Shown: positions 50,457 through 58,968, counted from the stretch's first letter. The stretch is DNA of 64,000 nucleotides from Streptomyces sp. NBC_01296 (GCF_035984415.1 NZ_CP130720.1:4526001-4590000); one strand, 5' to 3'. Notes: a model not told the origin generated them from the letters alone. Made by a program: numbers and translations.

Positions 50457-50995
50457 TACTGGAAACGCAGGAACTGCGGCGGTACGGCGTCCACCAGCCA
50501 CACCCCGTTGGCGCTGATCCGGAAAACGTGCCCGGCCGTGCGCATCGCACCTGCATCCACGCTGAGCACGACCGGCCGGCCGCGCCGGGCGCCGACGCGG
50601 GTCGCGGTCTCCCGGTCGGGGGACAGGTGCACGTGGTGGCGGGCCATGGGGCGCAGCCCCTCAGAGCGGATCGCGTCCAGGGCTGCGGCGACGGTGCCGT
50701 GGTAGAGGTACGCGGGCGGTTCGGCCTCCGGCAGGTCAAGGTCCACGGGAACGGTGTGGCCCTGGTTGGCCCGGATGCGGCTGCCGTCGACGGCGAACCG
50801 CTGCTTGTCGTTGGCGGCGACGACGTGGTCGAGCTCGGCGCGGCTGACGGGGAAGCCGTGGGAGGCGGCCGCGCGGAGAAGATCGTCGATCTCCACCCAG
50901 CCCTGGGGATCGAGCACCAGTCCGATGCGTTCCGGCTGATGCCGCAGATGTTTCGAGACGTATTTGGACACCTTCACGGTGCGTCTGTCGTCCAT
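50456..50995 (-). CDS. kptA: RNA 2'-phosphotransferase (KptA/Tpt1 family)
   Basis: 179 residues: MDDRRTVKVSKYVSKHLRHQPERIGL, EIDDLLRAAASHGFPVSRAELDHVVAANDKQRFAVD, IRANQGHTVPVDLDL, LYHGTVAAALDAIRSEGLRPMARHHVHLSPD, and VFRISANGVWLVDAVPPQFL. The KHLRH, RANQGH, HGT and HHVHLS motifs are the Arg-His-Arg-Arg site of Tpt1/KptA. The enzyme transfers an internal RNA 2'-phosphate to NAD+; yeast uses it in tRNA splicing, whereas bacteria lack that pathway, so its bacterial target is unclear. It lies divergently from the aquaporin gene and upstream of hsp90. Confidence 0.93.
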   Translation of the reverse strand: MDDRRTVKVSKYVSKHLRHQPERIGLVLDPQGWVEIDDLLRAAASHGFPVSRAELDHVVAANDKQRFAVDGSRIRANQGHTVPVDLDLPEAEPPAYLYHGTVAAALDAIRSEGLRPMARHHVHLSPDRETATRVGARRGRPVVLSVDAGAMRTAGHVFRISANGVWLVDAVPPQFLRFQ

Positions 50996-51084
50996 GGCCC
51001 CAGCTTGCCGCGTCGGAGCGGGGTCGGGCAGCGATTTTTTGCCGCTCCGCCGGCCCCGGACACCCTCTATCGCACTTCCAAGAT

Positions 51085-51102
51085 ACGGAATATATTTTCC
51101 GT
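51085..51102. promoter_or_regulatory. AT-rich inverted repeat before the aquaporin gene
   Basis: ACGGAA-TATATT-TTCCGT, a perfect 6-bp dyad with an AT spacer, 27 bases before the ATG of the MIP gene. It could be an operator or part of the promoter. Confidence 0.4.
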
Positions 51103-51128
51103 TGAACTTCTGCCCAGGGGGAGAACCC

Positions 51129-51959
51129 ATGACAATCCACGCTTCCCTGCCGCGCCGTGCGGTCGCCGAGCTCATCGGTACCGCCGGCCTTCTCGTGGTG
51201 GTGATCGGTTCCGGAATCCAGGCCTCCGACCTCAGCCGGGACGCCGGTGTCGCCCTCGTCGCCAACTCGCTCGCCTCGGCCATCGGCCTCGGGCTGATCA
51301 TCACCCTCTTCGGACCGCTGTCCGGAGCCCACCTCAACCCGGTCGTCACCCTCACCTCCTGGTGGGCGCGGCGGACCGGCGGCGAGGGGCTCGGCGGCCG
51401 GGAGGCCCTGGTCTACACCGCGGCCCAGACCGCCGGGGCCATCGCCGGCGCCGTCGTCGCCGAGGTGATGTTCGGCCACGCCCCCGGGACCTTCTCCACG
51501 CAGATCCGCGGCGGGGGCCACCTGCTCGTCGGCGAGATCGTCGCCACCGCCGGGCTCGTCCTCGTCATCCAGGGCCTGGAGCGCATCGGGCGCCCGAAAC
51601 TGATCCCGGCCGCGGTCGCCGCGTACATCGCCGCCGCGATCTGGTTCACCTCGTCCGGCTCCTTTGCCAACCCGGCGGGCACCATCGGACGCGCCTTCAG
51701 CGACTCCTTCACCGGCATCGCCCCACAGTCGCTGCCCGGATTCGTCGCGGCCCAGCTGATCGGGGGCGTCCTGGGCCTGGCCCTCGCCGCACTCCTCTAC
51801 GGGAGCGCCGGGCGCGGTCCGCAGGACGCTCCGGCCGGCCCCGCGGCCGGTGCGCAGGCCCTCGCGCCGGTGTCCGTCAGCCCGCCCGACTCCGCCGCAA
51901 GCGCCAGCGGTATCGAGCCGGCCGGTCCCGTGAACGCTGCCTACGAGACCGTCGGTTGA
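51129..51959 (+). CDS. MIP family channel (aquaporin/aquaglyceroporin)
   Basis: 276 residues with six transmembrane helices (AELIGTAGLLVVVIGSGI ... AAQLIGGVLGLALAALLYG). The duplicated NPA motifs are HLNPVVT (about residue 69) and FANPAGT (about 179); one reads NPV. A polar Ala/Pro-rich C-terminal tail of about 45 residues is present. MIP channels pass water, glycerol or metalloids such as arsenite; with no ars genes nearby the substrate is open. AGGGGGAG provides a clear RBS. Confidence 0.92.
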   Translation: MTIHASLPRRAVAELIGTAGLLVVVIGSGIQASDLSRDAGVALVANSLASAIGLGLIITLFGPLSGAHLNPVVTLTSWWARRTGGEGLGGREALVYTAAQTAGAIAGAVVAEVMFGHAPGTFSTQIRGGGHLLVGEIVATAGLVLVIQGLERIGRPKLIPAAVAAYIAAAIWFTSSGSFANPAGTIGRAFSDSFTGIAPQSLPGFVAAQLIGGVLGLALAALLYGSAGRGPQDAPAGPAAGAQALAPVSVSPPDSAASASGIEPAGPVNAAYETVG

Positions 51960-51972
51960 GCCGTCCGAGGGG

Positions 51973-52076
51973 CCGTCCACACCGCTTTCCACAGGGTTGC
52001 CCACAGGCAACACCGACTTGTCCACAGCTGGTTGGGTCGGATTTGAGGGCAAACGAGTGATCCGCCCTGTGGACTA
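51973..52076. promoter_or_regulatory. DnaA-box cluster between MIP and MerR genes
   Basis: TTGTCCACA (52018-52026, perfect Streptomyces DnaA box), TTGCCCACA (51997-52005), CTTTCCACA (51985-51993), CCGTCCACA (51973-51981) and TGTGGACTA (52068-52076, reverse) lie in 104 bases. Both flanking genes are convergent, so promoter control is unlikely and DnaA binding/titration is the simplest idea. Confidence 0.7.
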
Positions 52077-52148
52077 ACGACCGACGTCACCGGACGGCGG
52101 CGGTCGTTGTCCGCCGCCCCGGCGCGTGGCGGTCGCTACCCGCCGCCG

Positions 52149-53063
52149 CTACCCGCCGCCCCGGCGCGCCAGCTCGTTCATCGTCCGGGCCTGCAGTTCC
52201 CGCTCCGTCGCGGCCCGGACGAACTCCCCGACGTGCTCGGCGCCGACCAGCTCCTGCACCGCCCGTACCGTCTCGGCCGGCAGTGGCACCGATGCGGGCC
52301 CCGACGGCTGCGGGGTCCCGGCCGCCCCCAGGTGGCTCTGCAGATGCCGGGTCGCGAACAGCCGCATCGCCCGTGCCAGCTCGGCGTCCACCGTCTGCTG
52401 GGCCAGGGGCCGCAGTCTCCGTACCATCGTCGCCGCCTCCGCCGCGTCCGCGTCCGTCGGCGGGACCTGCCCGAGGTAGCGGGCGAAGACGTGCTCGGTG
52501 GTGAACTCGAGGAACCGCGAGGCGATGTGCTCCACCTGCCCGCGCAGCTCGCGCAGATGCCCGGTGATCGCCGACAGCGGCACCCCGGCCGCGTACAGCT
52601 CGGCTGCCACCGCCAGCTCCTGCGGGGAGGGCACGAGGAAATCGTCAGGGCGCCCCGGGATCCGCTCCAGCACTCCCAGCTCGCACGCCTCACCCACCGC
52701 GTCGTCGTCGGGCCGGCCGCCGAACCGCTCGTTCAGCTCGGCCCGGCTGATCCGGGCGGCCTCCTCGTCGGTCCACGGTCCGTGCACCTCGGCGACGAGC
52801 CCCAGCACGCCGCCGAGCCCGCGCCCGGCGTCCCAGGCCTCCAGCAGCTCCTTGATGGAGGCCAGGGTGTAGCCGCGGTCCAGCAGGTCGGCGATCTGGC
52901 GCAGCCGCGCCAGATGCGTGTCCCGGTAGACGTTGGAGCGGCCCCGCCGCTCAGGCTTCGGCAGCAGCCCGCGGTCCTGGTACGCACGGATCGTGCGCAC
53001 CGTCGCCCCGCTGTGGTGCGCGAGATCCTCGATCCGGTACTCGGCCACCGCCTGTTCTGACAA
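52149..53063 (-). CDS. MerR family transcriptional regulator
   Basis: 304 residues from TTG 53063, chosen because GGGAG precedes it by 6 bases; GTG 53048 is the alternative. The N-terminal winged HTH EYRIEDLAHHSGATVRTIRAYQDRGLLPKPERRGRSNVYRDTHLARLRQIADLLDRGYTLASIKELLE is a clear MerR domain, followed by a ~220-residue C-terminal ligand domain with no recognised motif. It is the last gene of the M24 peptidase/EphD-like operon and could control it via the dyad at 56008-56029. Confidence 0.9.
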   Translation of the reverse strand: MSEQAVAEYRIEDLAHHSGATVRTIRAYQDRGLLPKPERRGRSNVYRDTHLARLRQIADLLDRGYTLASIKELLEAWDAGRGLGGVLGLVAEVHGPWTDEEAARISRAELNERFGGRPDDDAVGEACELGVLERIPGRPDDFLVPSPQELAVAAELYAAGVPLSAITGHLRELRGQVEHIASRFLEFTTEHVFARYLGQVPPTDADAAEAATMVRRLRPLAQQTVDAELARAMRLFATRHLQSHLGAAGTPQPSGPASVPLPAETVRAVQELVGAEHVGEFVRAATERELQARTMNELARRGGG

Positions 53064-53073
53064 TCCCGGCTCC

Positions 53074-53319
53074 CTACGACATGGCGGCTCGGCCGCCCGC
53101 GGCCGCCGCGGCCCGGGCGGCAGGCGAAGCCGCAAGGTACTCGACCGCCCTGCGCAGCGAGCCCTCCTGCGAGGGATGGTACGACTGCCGGAAGTAGCGG
53201 GATATGGCCGTGCCGGGCTCTCTCCGCGTCGGCAGCAGCCGTGCGGTGCGGTTGCGGAGCCGCGGCCCGGCTCCCCCGCCCCCGCCCGGCGCCGGGACCG
53301 GCTCCGCCGCCCCGTTCAC
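53074..53319 (-). CDS. Small basic protein in the EphD-like operon
   Basis: 81 residues from GTG 53319, overlapping the stop of the fused gene by four bases (GTGA) and ending 11 bases before the merR start. The C-terminal half TAISRYFRQSYHPSQEGSLRRAVEYLAASP looks like a helical, coding-biased segment; the first half is Gly/Pro/Arg-rich. No family recognised. The tight overlap argues it is real, but a random open frame cannot be excluded. Confidence 0.5.
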   Translation of the reverse strand: MNGAAEPVPAPGGGGGAGPRLRNRTARLLPTRREPGTAISRYFRQSYHPSQEGSLRRAVEYLAASPAARAAAAAGGRAAMS

Positions 53320-55115
53320 AGCCGGGGTTCCAGTTTCGCGAGCCGTCGCAGGGCGCCCGGTGCGAACCGGGACATCCACAGGGCGCCCTTGGACTCCGGC
53401 GTCACCGGCACCACGGCCTCGTTGTGCACCACGGCCCGCAGGATCGCGTCGGCGACCTTCTCCGGCGGGAAGTTGCGCAGCCCGTACAGCCGAGAGGAGC
53501 GCTCCTGGCGGCGCTTCTCCTCCGCCGCGTCCACCCCGGCGAAGCGCGAGGTGGCGGTGATGTTGGTGTTGACGATCCCCGGGCATATCGCCGAGACCCC
53601 GATCGACTGCGAGGCGAGCTCGGCGCGCAGGCATTCGCTCAGCATCAGCACCGCGGCCTTGGAGGTGCTGTACGCGGGCAGGGTCTTGGAGGGCAGGTAG
53701 GCGGCGGCGGAGGCGGTGTTGACGATGTGTCCGCCCTGGCCGCGCTCGGCCATCTGGCGGCCGAAGATCCGGCAGCCGTGGATGACACCCCACAGGTTGA
53801 CGTCGAGGACCTTCTTCCAGTCCTCCGAGGTGGTCTCCAGGAAGGGTCCCGACAGGCCGATCCCCGCGTTGTTGACCAGGACGTCCACGATTCCGTACTC
53901 GGCGGCGACCTTGGCCGCGAGCTTCTCCATCGCCTGCTCGTCGCTGACGTCGACGCACTCGCCCCAGGCTTCGGGGGCCCCGACGAGCCGCGCCATGTCG
54001 GCCGTTCGCACCGCGCCCTCGGCGTCCCGGTCCACGCACACCACCCGGGCCCCGGCCTCGGCGAAGGCGAACGCGGTGGCCCGGCCGATGCCGCTGGCGG
54101 CGCCCGTGACCAGCACCAGCTGTCCGCCGAACCGGTCGGCGTAGCGGCCCGGAGCCTTCTGTTCCGGCGCCCGGGTGGCGGGCTCCTCCCGGGCGGTGAC
54201 GAACTCGGTGATCCAGGAGGCCAGCTGGTCGGGCCGGGTCCGCGGCACCCAGTGCTTGGCGGGCAGGGTGCGCCGCACCAGGTCGGGGGCCCACAGTTCC
54301 AGATCGTCGTAGAGCCGCTCGGAGAGGAAGGCGTCCCCGGTCGGGGTGATCAGTTGGACCGGTACGTGCGCGTACGCGTCGGGGCGCGGCCGGCGCAGCC
54401 GGGGCCGGATGTTGTCGCGGTAGAGCCAGGCTCCGTGCGCGGCGTCCGAGGGCAGCGAGGCCGTCGGGTAGGAGCCGGCCGGGACCTTCTCCACCCGCTC
54501 CAGCATCTTCGGCCACCGCTTGCCGAGCGGCCCGCGCCAGGCGAGCTCCGGCAGTACGGGGGTGTGCAGCATGTACACGTACCAGGACTTGGCGCCCTGG
54601 CCGAGCAGCTGCGCGGCCCGGCGCGGGGTGGGCCGCGCCATCCGCTTCTTGATCCAGTGCCCGAAGTGGTCCAGGGAGGGACCCGACACCGAGGTGAAGG
54701 AGGCGATCCGGCCCTCGGTACGGGCGACCGTCGCGAACTCCCAGCCCTGTACGGAGCCCCAGTCGTGGCCGACCAGGTGCACCGGCCGGTCCGGGCTGAC
54801 CGCGTCCGCCACCGCCAGGAAGTCGTCGGTCAGCTTCTCCAGGGTGAAGCCGCCGCGCAGGGGCACCGGCGCCGTGGAGCGCCCGTGGCCGCGTACGTCG
54901 TAGAGCACCACGTGGAAGCGGGCCGCCAGCCGCTCTGCGACCTCGGACCAGACCTCCTTGCTGTCCGGGTACCCGTGCACGAGCACCACGGTCGGCTGGT
55001 CTGCGTCGCCGAGCTCGACGACGCACAGCTCGATGCCGCCGGTGCTCACGCGGCGCTCGCGCGCCCCCGCGAGGCCCGTCCCCTTGACGCCGTCCGCTCC
55101 GCCCATGTCGCTCAT
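53316..55115 (-). CDS. Alpha/beta-hydrolase-SDR fusion (EphD-like)
   Basis: 599 residues. N-terminal alpha/beta hydrolase of the epoxide hydrolase type: VVLVHGYPDSKEVW (oxyanion loop), HLVGHDWGSVQGWE (Asp nucleophile), and APDLVRRTLPAKHWVPRTRP with the catalytic His. A short linker leads to a short-chain dehydrogenase: VLVTGAASGIGRATAFAFAEAGARVV (Rossmann loop), NNAGIG, and YSTSKAAVL with Tyr-x3-Lys. The same domain order occurs in mycobacterial EphD. Substrate unknown. Its ATG overlaps the stop of the peptidase gene (ATGA), so the two are translationally coupled. Confidence 0.9.
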   Translation of the reverse strand: MSDMGGADGVKGTGLAGARERRVSTGGIELCVVELGDADQPTVVLVHGYPDSKEVWSEVAERLAARFHVVLYDVRGHGRSTAPVPLRGGFTLEKLTDDFLAVADAVSPDRPVHLVGHDWGSVQGWEFATVARTEGRIASFTSVSGPSLDHFGHWIKKRMARPTPRRAAQLLGQGAKSWYVYMLHTPVLPELAWRGPLGKRWPKMLERVEKVPAGSYPTASLPSDAAHGAWLYRDNIRPRLRRPRPDAYAHVPVQLITPTGDAFLSERLYDDLELWAPDLVRRTLPAKHWVPRTRPDQLASWITEFVTAREEPATRAPEQKAPGRYADRFGGQLVLVTGAASGIGRATAFAFAEAGARVVCVDRDAEGAVRTADMARLVGAPEAWGECVDVSDEQAMEKLAAKVAAEYGIVDVLVNNAGIGLSGPFLETTSEDWKKVLDVNLWGVIHGCRIFGRQMAERGQGGHIVNTASAAAYLPSKTLPAYSTSKAAVLMLSECLRAELASQSIGVSAICPGIVNTNITATSRFAGVDAAEEKRRQERSSRLYGLRNFPPEKVADAILRAVVHNEAVVPVTPESKGALWMSRFAPGALRRLAKLEPRL

Positions 55116-55969
55116 GCTGCCCTCTCCTCGGCCCAGCGCCGCACGTGCGGCAGATCGTCGTCCAGCCAGAACGCGCTCTCCTCGGGATCCCCGGAGTCGG
55201 TGACGACCAGGATCTCCTCGAACTTCGCGCCGGTGCCCCGGAAGCCCAGGTGCGGTTCCACCGCCCACAGGCCGGGCTGCGGCGGGTGGTCGGAGAAGTG
55301 GTACGGGCTCCACAGCGGGGACCAGCCCTCGCGGTGCCCGTGCAGGGCGTCGGAGGCCAGCCCCTTGAGGGACTGCGTCCCGAACCCGAAGGCGGTCGGG
55401 GACCAGCGCCGCTCCTTGACCCGGTCTATTTTGTGGGCGATCACCCCGAAGGGGTAGGCGCGGTGCCGGTTGGCATACCCCTGGCGGATCATCAGCCGCT
55501 CGACGTTCTCGTAGATCTCGCGGAGCGGGCGGCGCTCGCGGACCTGCTCCAGGATCAGCTCGCGGTGCACCCGCAGATCGGACATGAGCCGGTCCTGTAC
55601 GGGGTTCAGGCCGAGGCTGCCCGAGTACCCGATGTCGGCCGCGTACCCCTTGTGGACGGGGGCCATGTCGAGGATGAACGGCATCCCCGGCTCCAGCTTC
55701 CGGTTCGTCGGGAAGAACTGCAGGGGGATCTTGAAGTTCGCGAAGGCGGTGCGGTCCCCGAACCACGCGAACGGCAGGTGGAACCAGTCCCGCACGCCGC
55801 GCTCGCGCAGCCACTCACGCTGCATCCGCGCCGCCTCGCGCTCGGTCACCCCCGGCCGCAGCTGGGCCGCGACGGTCTCCGCGCACTCGTACGAGAGGCG
55901 TTGCACTTCCCTGAACCCGCGCAGGTCCGCCGAGAGTTGCGCGGTGCGTTCCCTGGTGTCCCCAGCCAT
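55112..55969 (-). CDS. M24 family metallopeptidase
   Basis: 285 residues, pita-bread fold related to methionine aminopeptidase/creatinase: TERAEAARMQREWLRERGV-like EREAARMQREWLRERGVRDWFHLPFAWFGDRTAF, metal-ligand Asp region FILDMAPVHKGYAADIGYSGSLG, a His in the FGVIAHKI segment, and Glu in WAVEPHLGFRGTGAKFEEILVV. Substrate unknown; the sequence is not MetAP. First gene of a four-gene minus-strand operon. Start ATG 55969 is chosen; a TTGACAC/GTGACAA dyad lies 40 bases upstream. Confidence 0.87.
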   Translation of the reverse strand: MAGDTRERTAQLSADLRGFREVQRLSYECAETVAAQLRPGVTEREAARMQREWLRERGVRDWFHLPFAWFGDRTAFANFKIPLQFFPTNRKLEPGMPFILDMAPVHKGYAADIGYSGSLGLNPVQDRLMSDLRVHRELILEQVRERRPLREIYENVERLMIRQGYANRHRAYPFGVIAHKIDRVKERRWSPTAFGFGTQSLKGLASDALHGHREGWSPLWSPYHFSDHPPQPGLWAVEPHLGFRGTGAKFEEILVVTDSGDPEESAFWLDDDLPHVRRWAEERAA

Positions 55970-56007
55970 GACAGCCGTCCGTCCGTAGAGCCGTACCCGC
56001 CCGTAAC

Positions 56008-56029
56008 TTGACACTGATGAATGTGACAA
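56008..56029. promoter_or_regulatory. Possible operator of the M24/EphD-like operon
   Basis: TTGACAC-N8-GTGACAA, an imperfect dyad (the A pairs with A at the centre of each arm), lies just upstream of the M24 gene. In the minus orientation TTGTCA and TACGGG are 18 bases apart. MerR proteins act on such elongated-spacer promoters; linkage to the operon's own MerR is inferred. Confidence 0.4.
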
Positions 56030-56064
56030 TGACCGGAGATCACGTCAAGGCCCGTGCACAGACC

Positions 56065-56073
56065 TGTGGACAA
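56065..56073 (-). promoter_or_regulatory. Single DnaA box
   Basis: TGTGGACAA is the reverse complement of TTGTCCACA, a perfect Streptomyces box, in the M24/ABC divergent gap. Isolated. Confidence 0.6.
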
Positions 56074-56185
56074 ACTTGTCCGGTCCGCATCAGCCTTTCG
56101 TCAGGGTCTGTAGTCCTGAAGGCGGAGACGGGATGACGCTCCAGGTCTGACGATCGGCACGGCCGGCGCCACTAACGTCGGTGCC

Positions 56186-57169
56186 GTGACTGTCATCGCG
56201 ACCGAAAGCCTGAGCAAGCGGTACCCCCGAGTGACCGCAATCGACCGGCTCTCCCTGGACATCGGGCCGGGAGTGACCGGCCTCGTGGGTGCCAACGGAG
56301 CCGGCAAGTCCACGCTGATCAAGATCCTGCTTGGACTGTCCCCCGCCACCGAGGGCCGCGCTGCCGTGCTCGGACTCGACGTCGCCACCCATGGCAGCGC
56401 CATCCGTGAGCGCGTCGGCTACATGCCCGAGCACGACTGCCTGCCACCCGACGTCTCGGCCACCGAGTTCGTCGTACACATGGCGCGCATGTCCGGGCTC
56501 CCGCCCACCGCCGCCCGCGAGCGGACCGCCGACACCCTGCGCCACGTGGGCCTGTACGAGGAGCGCTACCGCCCCATCGGCGGGTACTCCACGGGCATGA
56601 AGCAGCGGGTCAAGCTGGCCCAGGCGCTCGTACACGACCCCCAGCTGGTGCTCCTCGACGAGCCCACCAACGGCCTCGACCCCGTCGGCCGCGACGAGAT
56701 GCTCGGCCTGATCCGCCGCGTCTACACCGACTTCGGCATCTCCGTCCTGGTCACCTCCCACCTCCTCGGCGAGCTGGAGCGGACCTGCGACCACGTCGTG
56801 GTCGTCGACGGCGGCAAGCTGCTGCGTTCCAGCTCCACCAGCGACTTCACGCAGATCACCACGACCCTCGCGGTCGAGGTCACCGACTCCGACACCCACC
56901 CGGACGGCACCGCCGCCCTGCGCAAGGCGCTCGCCGAGGCGGGCATCACCCTCGCCGCGGGCGAGGAGCAGGGCCTGCCGGGAGCCGGCCACATCCTGCT
57001 CGTCGAGGCCACCGGCGAGGACACCTACGACACCGTGCGCGACACCGTCGCCGACCTGGGCCTCGGCCTGGTCCGCATGGAACAGCGCCGCCACCACATC
57101 GCGGAGGTCTTCCGCGACAACGACCAGCAGCAGCTCGTCCGGAAGGGAGCCGGTTCCGATGGCGCCTGA
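56186..57169 (+). CDS. ABC transporter ATP-binding protein (1)
   Basis: 327 residues from GTG 56186 (VTVIATESLSKRYPRVTAIDRLS). Walker A GANGAGKST, signature YSTGMKQRVKLAQAL, Walker B LVLLDEPTNGLDPVGRD, H-loop TSHLLGELERTCDH. Its long C-terminal extension (about 85 residues) is typical of drug- or peptide-type exporter ATPases. Overlaps the permease gene by 11 bases. The first gene of an ATPase-permease-ATPase-permease operon; TAACGT just upstream of the start hints at a leaderless mRNA. Confidence 0.92.
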   Translation: MTVIATESLSKRYPRVTAIDRLSLDIGPGVTGLVGANGAGKSTLIKILLGLSPATEGRAAVLGLDVATHGSAIRERVGYMPEHDCLPPDVSATEFVVHMARMSGLPPTAARERTADTLRHVGLYEERYRPIGGYSTGMKQRVKLAQALVHDPQLVLLDEPTNGLDPVGRDEMLGLIRRVYTDFGISVLVTSHLLGELERTCDHVVVVDGGKLLRSSSTSDFTQITTTLAVEVTDSDTHPDGTAALRKALAEAGITLAAGEEQGLPGAGHILLVEATGEDTYDTVRDTVADLGLGLVRMEQRRHHIAEVFRDNDQQQLVRKGAGSDGA

Positions 57170-58046
57170 CACCTCGACCCAGATCCACAACATCGGCTAC
57201 CGGTCCTACGAGGGAGCCCGGCTCGGCCGCGCCTACGCCCGCAAGTCGCTGTTCTCCCAGTCCCTGCGCGGCGCGTACGGACTCGGCCGCTCGGCCAAGT
57301 CCAAGGTCCTCCCGATGCTCCTCTTCGCGGTGATGTGCATTCCCGCGGTGATCATCGACGGGATCGCCATCATGGTGCCCGGCTCCACGGACCTGCCGAT
57401 CAAGTACACGACGTACGCCCTGACCACCCAGGTGATCATCGGCCTGTACCTCGCCTCGCAGGCGCCCCAGTCGGTCTCCCGGGACCTGCGCTTCAAGACC
57501 GTGCCGCTCTACTTCTCGCGGCCCATCGAGCGCGTCGACTACGTCCTCGCGAAGTTCGCGGCGATGGCCTCGGCCCTGTTCATCCTCACCGCCGCACCGC
57601 TGCTGATCATGTGGATCGGCTCGATGCTGGCCAAATTCGACTTCGCGGACCAGACCAAGGGGTTCGCCCAGGGACTGGTCTCCGTGCTGCTGCTCTCGGT
57701 GCTGTTCGCCGGCCTCGGCCTGATCATGGCCGCGCTCACGCCGCGGCGCGGCTTCGGCGTCGCCGCCATCATCGCCGTGCTCCTGATCCCCTACGGCGCG
57801 GTGACCGCCGTCCAGGGCATCGCGTACAACACCGGTTCGACCGGTGCCATCGACTGGATGGGCCTGTTCTCCCCGATCACCCTGATCGACGGCGTGCAGA
57901 CGGCCTTCCTCGGTGCCACCTCCGCCTTCCCCGGCGGAGACGGCCCCTCGGTCGGCGTCGGATTCGTGTACCTGCTCGTCGTCCTCGCCCTCATCGCCGG
58001 CTCCTACGCCGCCCTGATGGCCCGCTACCGGAAGGCCGGGCTGTGA
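57159..58046 (+). CDS. ABC transporter permease (1)
   Basis: 295 residues, about six transmembrane helices: VLPMLLFAVMCIPAVIIDGIAIM, YALTTQVIIGLYLASQAPQSVS, FAAMASALFILTAAPLLIMWIGSML and VYLLVVLALIAGSYAALMARY. It is an ABC-2-type membrane component (the segment QSVSRDLRFKTVPLYFSRPIERVDYVLAKF is typical). Overlaps both neighbours (ATP-binding gene 1 by 11 bases and gene 2 by 4 bases), indicating tight coupling. Substrate unknown. Confidence 0.9.
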   Translation: MAPDTSTQIHNIGYRSYEGARLGRAYARKSLFSQSLRGAYGLGRSAKSKVLPMLLFAVMCIPAVIIDGIAIMVPGSTDLPIKYTTYALTTQVIIGLYLASQAPQSVSRDLRFKTVPLYFSRPIERVDYVLAKFAAMASALFILTAAPLLIMWIGSMLAKFDFADQTKGFAQGLVSVLLLSVLFAGLGLIMAALTPRRGFGVAAIIAVLLIPYGAVTAVQGIAYNTGSTGAIDWMGLFSPITLIDGVQTAFLGATSAFPGGDGPSVGVGFVYLLVVLALIAGSYAALMARYRKAGL

Positions 58047-58954
58047 CCACCATCGACATCGACCACACCTCCCGCTGGTTCGGGAACGTCGTCGCCGTCA
58101 ACGACGTGACCATGCACATCGGCCCCGGCGTCACCGGGCTGCTGGGCCCCAACGGCGCCGGGAAGTCCACCCTCATCAACATGATGGGCGGCTTCCTCGC
58201 GCCCTCCACGGGCACCGTCACCCTCGACGGCGCGCCGATCTGGCAGAACGAGCAGGTCTACAAGCAGATCGGCGTCGTGCCCGAGCGCGAAGCCATGTAC
58301 GACTTCCTCACCGGCCGGGAGTTCGTCGTCGCCAACGCCGAGCTGCACGGTCTCGACGACGCGGCCGCCCAGCGGGCGCTCGCCACCGTCGAGATGGAGT
58401 ACGCCCAGGACCGCAAGATCTCCACGTACTCCAAGGGCATGCGCCAGCGCGTGAAGATGGCCTCGGCCCTCGTCCACGACCCGTCCGTGCTGCTCCTCGA
58501 CGAGCCGTTCAACGGCATGGACCCGCGCCAGCGCATGCAGCTCATGGACCTGCTGCGGCGCATGGGTGACGACGGCCGCACCGTGCTGTTCTCCTCCCAC
58601 ATCCTGGAGGAGGTCGAACAGCTCGCCTCCCACATCGAGGTGGTCGTCGCCGGCCGGCACGCCGCCTCCGGCGACTTCCGCAAGATCCGCCGCCTGATGA
58701 CGGACCGCCCGCACCGCTACGTCGTCCGCTCCTCCGACGACCGGGCCCTCGCCGCGGCCCTGATCGCCGACCCCTCCACCGCCGGCATCGAGATCGACCT
58801 CAAGGAAGGCGCGCTGCGCATCCAGGCCGTCGACTTCGGCCGCTTCACCGAACTGCTGCCGCGGGTCGCCCGTGCGCACGGCATCCGGCTGCTGACGGTC
58901 TCGCCCTCCGACGAGTCCCTCGAGTCGGTCTTCTCCTACCTCGTCGCGGCCTGA
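58043..58954 (+). CDS. ABC transporter ATP-binding protein (2)
   Basis: 303 residues from GTG 58043 (VTTIDIDHTSRWFGNVVAVNDVTM), overlapping the permease stop. Walker A GPNGAGKST, signature YSKGMRQRVKMASAL, Walker B VLLLDEPFNGMDPRQR, H-loop SSHILEEVEQLASH. Distinct from the first ATPase but of the same export subfamily. Ends 14 bases before permease 2. Confidence 0.93.
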   Translation: MTTIDIDHTSRWFGNVVAVNDVTMHIGPGVTGLLGPNGAGKSTLINMMGGFLAPSTGTVTLDGAPIWQNEQVYKQIGVVPEREAMYDFLTGREFVVANAELHGLDDAAAQRALATVEMEYAQDRKISTYSKGMRQRVKMASALVHDPSVLLLDEPFNGMDPRQRMQLMDLLRRMGDDGRTVLFSSHILEEVEQLASHIEVVVAGRHAASGDFRKIRRLMTDRPHRYVVRSSDDRALAAALIADPSTAGIEIDLKEGALRIQAVDFGRFTELLPRVARAHGIRLLTVSPSDESLESVFSYLVAA

Positions 58955-58968
58955 AGGAGCTGGCACCC

